Origin: Gammaproteobacteria bacterium | Lineage (GTDB): Bacteria; Pseudomonadota; Gammaproteobacteria; Steroidobacterales; Steroidobacteraceae | NCBI GenBank assembly: GCA_020846815.1 | Contig: JADLDF010000343.1 | Coordinates: 1-11,249, forward strand | Direction of reading: 5' to 3' | Length of the DNA stretch: 11,249 nucleotides | Part shown: positions 7,352-11,249 of the stretch, piece by piece | How the letters are laid out: each line of letters opens with the position of its first letter | Numbering within the stretch: position 1 is the first letter of the stretch | The notes under the pieces: model-generated | What the model was told of the DNA's origin: nothing | The model's database searches: none | What the model saw: only the letters and a program-made list of their open reading frames with translations | Program-made: the position numbers and the translations under genes

Positions 7352-7589
7352 GCCGCGCTACGGCGAGGCGATCGTCGCGGTGCCGGTCACCGTCTCGCCA
7401 TTGCGCATGGCGCGCCAGGTCGTCGGTGCGATGGGCGCGATGGAGCGCAGCCAGCCCGGCGGCAAGATCCGTTACGACCTCAGTGGCAAGTTCTCCGGTA
7501 CCGGGTTTCGCAGCGTGCGCTTCGGCTCGCAGGACGAGCTCGAGCTGCCCGGTGCGGCACCGGCCTCCTCCGGAAGCGGAGGGATCTGA
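7352..7589 (+). pseudogene. C-terminal remnant of a LEA14-type (LEA type 2/WHy domain) protein
   Basis: The frame ending at the TGA 7587-7589 reads GEAIVAVPVTVSPLR, then a charged stretch and KIRYDLSGKFSGTGFRSVRF, ending in DELELPGAAPASSG. This matches the last third of LEA14-like beta-sandwich proteins, where a G-x-A-x-V-x-V-P-V strand is followed by a helix and a YxLSGxL strand. The first half of the domain and any start codon with a leader are missing: just 5' of about 7350 the frame runs into the end of the protease gene and its translation becomes unrelated to the family. Intact relatives are usually about 150 aa; about 75-80 residues remain here. It may still be translated from an internal ATG (for example 7407). 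Its last bases carry the ribosome site (AGCGGAGGGA, 7576-7584) of the next gene. Confidence 0.65.
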
Positions 7590-8426
7590 ATGAGCGGCAT
7601 TGCAAAGACCCTCGTCGGCCTGCTGGTCCTCGCGGTGCTGGGGCTCGGCGTCGGCGCCGGGCTGCTGGATTCGAACGCGCTCGCCGCGGCCCTGATCGCG
7701 AAGGGCTGGCGCGTGATCCGCATGGATTATCTGAACGCCGGTCTGACGGGCTTCGACGGCAAGGGCGTCAACGACATGGAGCGCAACGTCATGATCCTCG
7801 CCGAGCTGCCCGCGAAGCTCGGCGTCGGGCGCTTCGACCTCGTCGGCACGTCCTCCGGCGGCCAGATCGCCTTCATGTTCGCCGGCCGCCATCCGGAGCG
7901 CGTCGGCCGCTTCGTGCTGATCAATTCGGGCGGCATGCCGCGCACCGCGCAGAGCAATCCGAACCGTCCGCGCGGCAGCTGGCTCGCGCGCTACGTCAAC
8001 GCGCGCTACCGCTCGCTCGGCCAGTGGCAGAAGGACCTCGGCGGCAACATGCCTTCGCTGCGGCCGCTGCCGCCGCAGCTGGTGGAGCTGGTCTACGACA
8101 TGAACCGGCGCGAGGGCGGGCGCGCGGCCGCAGCCGCGTACCTGCGCAATTTCAAGACCGGCGACACGGCCGCCTATCTCGCCGCGGTGCAGGCGCCGAC
8201 CATGATCCTGCAGGGCATGGCGAACCCGACCCTGGTACACACCGAGGCCGAGGTACAGAGCTACTGGATGACCGCGGCACCTACGCTGATCCGCAAGTAC
8301 CCGAAGCTCGGCCATTACCCCTATATGGAGAGTCCGGCCGAGGTCGAGGCCGACGTGATCGCCTTCCTCTCCGGCCGGTACGACGGCGAGCTGCGCCGGA
8401 CGGTGCGTGCGCCGGTCGCGCTTTGA
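7590..8426 (+). CDS. Membrane-anchored alpha/beta hydrolase with missing oxyanion segment, probably inactive
   Basis: 278 aa. Residues 5-25 form one membrane segment (KTLVGLLVLAVLGLGVGAGL), as in membrane-anchored hydrolases of this family. The usual next 50-60 residues, including the first strands and the HG oxyanion motif, are absent: the membrane segment joins directly to ALAAALIAKGWRVIRMDYL, which in relatives follows the HG-x-x-x-x-x-x-W segment. The nucleophile elbow GTSSGG keeps Ser88, and His242 in LGHYPY fits the catalytic His. The acid position, usually G-x-x-D, reads GMAN, so Asn212 replaces Asp. ATG 7590 is one base after the LEA14 remnant stop and has AGCGGAGGGA before it. The frame is open throughout, so the deletion was in frame. 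I read it as a decaying or repurposed gene; a sequence error cannot be excluded. Confidence 0.75.
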   Translation: MSGIAKTLVGLLVLAVLGLGVGAGLLDSNALAAALIAKGWRVIRMDYLNAGLTGFDGKGVNDMERNVMILAELPAKLGVGRFDLVGTSSGGQIAFMFAGRHPERVGRFVLINSGGMPRTAQSNPNRPRGSWLARYVNARYRSLGQWQKDLGGNMPSLRPLPPQLVELVYDMNRREGGRAAAAAYLRNFKTGDTAAYLAAVQAPTMILQGMANPTLVHTEAEVQSYWMTAAPTLIRKYPKLGHYPYMESPAEVEADVIAFLSGRYDGELRRTVRAPVAL

Positions 8427-8520
8427 GACCGCCGTCAGGTTCCGGACGGTTTCGACCGAGTTCACCGTACCCTGGCCCGCCTGAGCAGCAGGTGGGCAGG
8501 CCGAGCACGGCGGCGCAACG

Positions 8521-8548
8521 GCCGGGCGCGGCTCGCGCCGCGCTCGGC
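8521..8548. terminator. GC-rich hairpin between convergent genes, possible bidirectional terminator
   Basis: A 12-bp stem with one G-T pair closes a TCGC tetraloop: GCCGG plus GCGCGGC pairs with GCCGCGC plus TCGGC. It lies in the 158-bp gap between the hydrolase (+) and the basic protein (-), 36 bp before the latter's stop codon. Neither side has a T tract, so it is not a classic intrinsic terminator; termination is inferred from stem strength and position. Confidence 0.4.
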
Positions 8549-8584
8549 ACCGGGCGACGCCGCATCATCCGTTGCGGCGCAGGT

Positions 8585-9040
8585 TCAGCGCGGCGGCGTG
8601 GATGCCGACGGCGCTTCGGGGGCGGTTGCGCCGTCCGCGACCAGCTGCTCGACGCGATCGGCGACTTTCTCGAGCGTCGCCGCCATGGAGTCGACCGCGT
8701 TCTGGGCAGCCACTTCGGCCTTGCGGGTCGCGGCCTGCGTGCCGGCAGCCGCTTGTGCGATCCCGCTCCTGGCACTGGCGCGGGCGCGCCTTGCGGTCTG
8801 ACGGGTGCCACGTGCCAGCTTGCGCAGTGCCACCTTGCCCTTGCGGCTGGCGCGCGCCGCAACCGCGCGGCCGCGTGCGAGGGTCGAGGTCTTCTTGCGG
8901 GCGGGCGCGGCCGCAGCGGACTTGGCTTTGGTCTTGGTCTTTGCGCGTGCGGTCGTTGTACGGCGCTTGGCCTTGCCGGCTGCGGCGGCGCCGCGGTTCG
9001 AGCTGCGGGTCCTGCGTGAGGTCTTCTGCTTCGACGCCAT
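8585..9040 (-). CDS. Histone H1-like Lys/Ala/Arg-rich basic protein with C-terminal amphipathic helix
   Basis: 151 aa. Residues 1 to about 95 are low-complexity and very basic (for example KAKRRTTTARAKTKTKAK and ARKKTSTLARGRAVAARAS), resembling bacterial histone-H1-like tails that bind nucleic acid. From about residue 105 the composition changes to an amphipathic helix, NAVDSMAATLEKVADRVEQL, with an acidic Pro/Ser/Thr tail. That helix resembles oligomerising segments of phasin-like proteins; PhaF-type phasins also pair a helical domain with an H1-like tail, but in the reverse order. It should be cytoplasmic and nucleoid-associated. The ATG at 9038-9040 is preceded by a strong GGAGGAG ribosome site, which fixes the start. 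No catalytic motif. The function beyond DNA or RNA binding is a guess; granule association is a weaker alternative. Confidence 0.75.
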   Translation of the reverse strand: MASKQKTSRRTRSSNRGAAAAGKAKRRTTTARAKTKTKAKSAAAAPARKKTSTLARGRAVAARASRKGKVALRKLARGTRQTARRARASARSGIAQAAAGTQAATRKAEVAAQNAVDSMAATLEKVADRVEQLVADGATAPEAPSASTPPR

Positions 9041-9076
9041 GCGTAGCTCCTCCGTGCCGCGGATGCGGCCTGCCGG

Positions 9077-9106
9077 ACGCTAACGCCGCGTGACGCGCGG
9101 GGTCAA
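9077..9106 (-). promoter_or_regulatory. Candidate sigma70-like promoter for the H1-like gene
   Basis: On the minus strand TTGACC (9101-9106) matches the -35 consensus at five of six bases, and TAGCGT (9077-9082) is a weak -10 at 18-bp spacing, leaving a leader of roughly 30 bp before the ATG. It is the best -35 in this divergent 226-bp gap. Consensus match only. Confidence 0.35.
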
Positions 9107-9266
9107 TGGCGTTCGCAACGTGGCGCGCTCCACTCGCGCATCGCCACCGATTGCTGCATCGCGAATCCGGCCGATTCCGACACGAGATCGGGGAGGTCGC
9201 CGGACGAGCCATTCCAATGGCCTGCGTGACAGTCGCGGGCCCATCACGCCGCAGGAGTGCCCGGTC

Positions 9267-10091
9267 ATGCAGGACATCGTCTTCATCCACGGCATGTTCC
9301 TCAATCCCCGGAGCTGGCAGCCCTGGGTACGGTTTTTCGAGGAGCGCGGCCATCGCTGCCATGCACCAGCCTGGCCGCTGCACGAGGGCGATCCGCAGGC
9401 GCTGCGCGAGAATCCTCCGCCGGGTCTCGGCAAGCTGTCGCTGGCGGCCGTCGTCGATGCGATGGAGCGCGTGGTCGCGCCGCTCGAGCGCCCCATCCTC
9501 GTCGGCCATTCGGTCGGCGGGCTCATCGTGCAGATCCTGGTCGGCCGCGGTCATGGCTCGGCCGGCGTGCCGATCTGCTCGGTGGCGCCGAACCGCATGC
9601 TCTCGCTCGACTGGAGCTTCTTCCGCAACAGCGCCTCGATCACCAACCCGCTCAAGGGCGATGCGCTGTACCCGATGGACGCCGACGGCTTCCACCGCAA
9701 CTTCGCCAATACGCTGCCGCGCGCCGATTCGGATGCGGCCTGGCAGCGCTACGCCATGCACGAGAGCCGCAACGTGCTGCGCGACTGTATGGGCGACGAC
9801 GGCAAGGTGGACCTCGACGCCGCGCACGCGCCGCTGCTGTTCGTCGCGGCCGACCGGGACGAGATCATCCCGCCCGAGCTCTGCCGCAAGAACGCCCGCG
9901 CCTACACCCATCCGGGCAGCCGCGCCGACTACGTCGAGTTCGAGAACCGCGGCCACTTCATCTGCGGCGAGCCGCAATGGGAGGAGGTGGCCTCGCATAT
10001 CGAGAACTGGGTGCAGTCGGAAGCGGGCCAGGCCGGCGGGCTCGCGCGCGCGCCGTCGGTGGCGGCGAGCGGACCGAGGCCCGCGCCGTAA
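9267..10091 (+). CDS. Alpha/beta hydrolase, intact catalytic triad
   Basis: 274 aa. A soluble serine hydrolase with a complete set of active-site features: oxyanion motif FIHGMF (His8-Gly9), nucleophile elbow GHSVGG with Ser82, acid Asp198 in AADRDEIIPP, and His230 in ENRGHFICGEPQWEEV. The region between Ser82 and Asp198 forms the cap. The C-terminus after about residue 253 is a loose Ala/Pro/Gly-rich tail (QAGGLARAPSVAAS) probably outside the fold. No signal peptide, so cytoplasmic. ATG 9267 was chosen because it immediately precedes the first strand DIVFIHG and has AGGAG at 9253-9257; the frame is open about 59 codons further upstream, but that part looks like non-coding translation. It is not a near copy of the hydrolase at 7590-8426. 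Substrate unknown; esterase or lipase-type activity is the likeliest guess. Confidence 0.9.
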   Translation: MQDIVFIHGMFLNPRSWQPWVRFFEERGHRCHAPAWPLHEGDPQALRENPPPGLGKLSLAAVVDAMERVVAPLERPILVGHSVGGLIVQILVGRGHGSAGVPICSVAPNRMLSLDWSFFRNSASITNPLKGDALYPMDADGFHRNFANTLPRADSDAAWQRYAMHESRNVLRDCMGDDGKVDLDAAHAPLLFVAADRDEIIPPELCRKNARAYTHPGSRADYVEFENRGHFICGEPQWEEVASHIENWVQSEAGQAGGLARAPSVAASGPRPAP

Positions 10092-10394
10092 GGACAGAGG
10101 ACGGCCTGGGCGCATGCGTGCGTCCGGGCCGGGCCGGCTGATTCCTGGACGACCGTCGTCGTCACAATGACGGCTGGATGCTGCGGGCCCGGAGCCGGCC
10201 GCCGTGGCGGAGCCCGGATCAGCGCGCGGTACAGAGCGGAATAGAGCCACCAGGCCGGTAGGGGGTTGCGGCCGGATCTCTTCCCGGCCTGCGCGATTCG
10301 GCGTGCGAAATAGCGCGCGCCGCTGCGCTGCGCTGCCTGTCGCGGTTCCGCCACGTTGAATTCCGGGCTCCGCGCCCCTAATCTCGGGAATCCG
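10092..10394. other. Intergenic region before the HNH gene; no gene seen
   Basis: 303 bp. A small hairpin at 10158-10174 (GTCGTCA, CAA loop, TGACGGC with one G-T pair) may help end the hydrolase transcript, but it lacks a T tract. The middle is GC-rich with short direct repeats of CGCTG near 10320-10335. Minus-strand frames are open through it but run on antisense to the flanking genes, so I do not call a gene. The HNH promoter candidate is at its 3' end. Confidence 0.5.
10356..10384 (+). promoter_or_regulatory. Candidate promoter for the HNH gene (TTGAAT, 17 bp, TAATCT)
   Basis: TTGAAT (10356-10361) is two mismatches from the -35 consensus, with TAATCT (10379-10384) as a weak -10 at the ideal 17-bp spacing. 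If used, the transcript would begin about 10391, only a few bases before the ATG at 10395, so the message would be nearly leaderless. It would also rule out the in-frame TTG at 10356 as the start codon. Confidence 0.35.
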
Positions 10395-11069
10395 ATGACC
10401 GGTATCGACCTCGATCTGGCCGACCATGGGTACGACGACGATGTGCGCATCGATTCGCGCCCTGGCCTGGTGTCGCTCCAGCACCACGTGCTGCGGACCG
10501 ACGTCTCCGGCATGCCCCTGGAGTGGATCGACTACAAGGAAGCCGCAAGGCTCTATCACCAGAGCCAGGTCGCCTATACCTGCGGCACGCCGATCTTCCA
10601 GCTCTGCGGTGGCACCAATGCACTGACGGGCCGCCGCACCATTCTCGAGGTGAACTCCATCGTGGCCACGATGGGGCACACGGGCAACCCCGGCAACCTG
10701 CGCCACGACTACATCCCGCCGCTGAACAACCAGACCCTGTTCCGGCGCGACGCCTATCTGTGCCTCTACTGCGGCGGCCGCTTCCCGTCCCGCGAGCTGT
10801 CGCGCGACCACGTGCGGCCCTTCAGCCAGGGCGGCCGCGACACCTGGAACAACGTCGTCACGGCCTGCCGCCGCTGCAACAACCTCAAGGCTTCGCGCAC
10901 GCCCGAGCAGGCCAAGATGCACCTGCTGGCCGTGCCCTTCACGCCGACCTATGCAGAATACATCTTCCTCAAGGGCCGCCGCGTGCTGTTCGACCAGATG
11001 GCCTACCTGATCGCGCATTTCCCGCGTTCGAGCCCGCTGCACGGGCGGCTGCGCAAGCTCATGTCCTAA
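10395..11069 (+). CDS. HNH endonuclease
   Basis: 224 aa. The C-terminal half holds a textbook zinc-type HNH nuclease: Cys123-x-x-Cys126 (CLYCGGRF), catalytic Asp138-His139 in SRDHVRPFSQGG, Asn152/Asn153 in TWNNVV, and Cys158-x-x-Cys161 followed by NNLK. This ββα-metal fold cuts DNA with one divalent ion. The N-terminal ~100 residues (V-L-R-T-D-VSGMPLEWIDYKEAARLYH onward) form a domain typical of chromosomal HNH proteins of this length, with no other enzymatic motif seen. No signal peptide. ATG 10395 is preferred over the in-frame TTG at 10356 because a promoter-like sequence overlaps the latter. No modification enzyme or phage gene is adjacent, which argues against a restriction or homing role. 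The next gene encodes a 5'-3' exonuclease, so a joint DNA-repair role is possible. Confidence 0.9.
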   Translation: MTGIDLDLADHGYDDDVRIDSRPGLVSLQHHVLRTDVSGMPLEWIDYKEAARLYHQSQVAYTCGTPIFQLCGGTNALTGRRTILEVNSIVATMGHTGNPGNLRHDYIPPLNNQTLFRRDAYLCLYCGGRFPSRELSRDHVRPFSQGGRDTWNNVVTACRRCNNLKASRTPEQAKMHLLAVPFTPTYAEYIFLKGRRVLFDQMAYLIAHFPRSSPLHGRLRKLMS

Positions 11070-11072
11070 GAT

Positions 11073-11113
11073 AGATCCGATCCATTTTCCTTGAGGGAAA
11101 ATAGATCGGATCT
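11073..11113. repeat. Long near-perfect hairpin, REP-like palindrome or terminator
   Basis: Two 18-bp arms (11073-11090 and 11096-11113) pair at 17 positions, with one C-A mismatch (11083/11103), around a TTGAG loop. The outer arms read AGATCCGATC and GATCGGATCT; the inner arms TTTTCC and GGAAAA. It begins 3 bp after the HNH stop and lies 24 bp before the exonuclease start. AT-rich inner arms and the GATC core are unlike the surrounding DNA. It resembles RAYT-associated REP palindromes of proteobacteria and could also terminate transcription, though no T tract follows. Confidence 0.75.
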
Positions 11114-11137
11114 GTCGCCCTGCTGCTCGTTATCTCC

Positions 11138-11249
11138 ATGGTTTATCTGATCGACGCCTCCGTCTACGTCTTCCGGGCGTACTACTCCATGCCGCCGGAC
11201 ATGACGGATCGGGACGGCAATCCGGTGCATGCGCTTTTCGGCTTCGCGC
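11138..11249 (+). CDS. PolA-type 5'-3' exonuclease (FEN family), 3' end outside window
   Basis: Only 37 codons are visible. They read MVYLIDASVYVFRAYYSMP and then a charged stretch DMTDRDGNPVHALFGFA, which is the N-terminus of 5'-3' exonuclease/flap endonuclease domains (PIN-like fold) as in DNA polymerase I or stand-alone ExoIX/Xni-type proteins. Asp6 in LIDAS is the first metal-binding acidic residue, and the GNPVHALFGF block lines the DNA-binding arch entry. The window does not show whether this is a stand-alone nuclease or full polymerase I; the divergent N-terminus suggests a stand-alone protein. The upstream region lacks a clear Shine-Dalgarno. The REP-like hairpin separates it from the HNH gene. 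Confidence 0.85.
   Translation, partial: MVYLIDASVYVFRAYYSMPPDMTDRDGNPVHALFGFA

Noticed and set aside
8432..8452. CCGTC/GACGG hairpin followed by TTT after the truncated hydrolase
   Set aside because: Five base pairs, an 8-base loop and only three T's; the 8521-8548 hairpin is the far better candidate in the same gap.
9090..9266. Upstream extension of the intact hydrolase
   Set aside because: The extension is Arg/Ser/Pro-rich with no fold; AGGAG precedes the ATG at 9267, where the first hydrolase strand begins.
10356..10394. TTG start adding 13 residues to the HNH protein
   Set aside because: The added residues have no ribosome site, and the TTG sits inside a promoter-like -35 element.
9929..10513. 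Minus-strand frame across the gap before the HNH gene
   Set aside because: Part of it (NPLPAWWLYSALYRALI) looks protein-like, but it overlaps two real genes antisense at both ends and has no ribosome site or known domain.
8565..11042. Very long minus-strand open frame
   Set aside because: It crosses the H1-like, hydrolase and HNH genes, two of which are on the other strand with clear catalytic motifs; its translation shows no family.

Overview
The window is a very GC-rich stretch of bacterial chromosome. Codons end overwhelmingly in G or C, and genes sit close together on both strands. The gene families present (S10 carboxypeptidase, EamA transporter, DUF1330, retropepsin-like protease, c-type cytochrome, Tat-exported thiamine diphosphate enzyme) suggest a high-GC proteobacterium. 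A gammaproteobacterium near Xanthomonadales/Steroidobacterales is my guess from gene style, not something the sequence proves. There is no rRNA, tRNA, CRISPR array, integrase or complete insertion sequence.

Layout. 1-1190 (-): 3'-truncated secreted S10 serine carboxypeptidase. 1370-3705 (+): a two-gene operon encoding a thiamine diphosphate (ThDP) enzyme with a twin-arginine leader, followed by a small secreted monoheme cytochrome c. 3713-4714 (-): luciferase-like (LLM) flavin/F420 oxidoreductase, convergent with the operon and only 7 bp away. 5009-5866 (-): EamA/DMT transporter. 6027-6323 (-): DUF1330 protein. 6401-7351 (+): secreted retropepsin-like aspartic protease with two DTG motifs. 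7352-7589 (+): C-terminal remnant of a LEA14-type protein. 7590-8426 (+): membrane-anchored alpha/beta hydrolase that has lost its oxyanion-hole segment. 8585-9040 (-): lysine/alanine/arginine-rich histone-H1-like protein. 9267-10091 (+): intact alpha/beta hydrolase. 10395-11069 (+): HNH endonuclease. 11073-11113: long near-perfect hairpin. 11138-end (+): start of a PolA-type 5'-3' exonuclease.

The most interesting unit is the ThDP enzyme/cytochrome operon. The enzyme keeps the residues equivalent to the benzoylformate decarboxylase catalytic set (Ser26, His70, His281, Glu47) and both Mg-ThDP ligands, yet carries an export leader with a twin arginine. It is followed 11 bp later by a periplasmic cytochrome c, with an AGGAGGG ribosome site overlapping its stop codon. 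I infer a periplasmic 2-oxoacid or acyloin-type ThDP reaction that may pass electrons to the cytochrome. The substrate is unknown.

The second point of interest is 7352-8426, where two neighbouring genes have each lost part of their coding sequence. This points to local gene decay or rearrangement. Most of the rest looks like ordinary chromosomal content.
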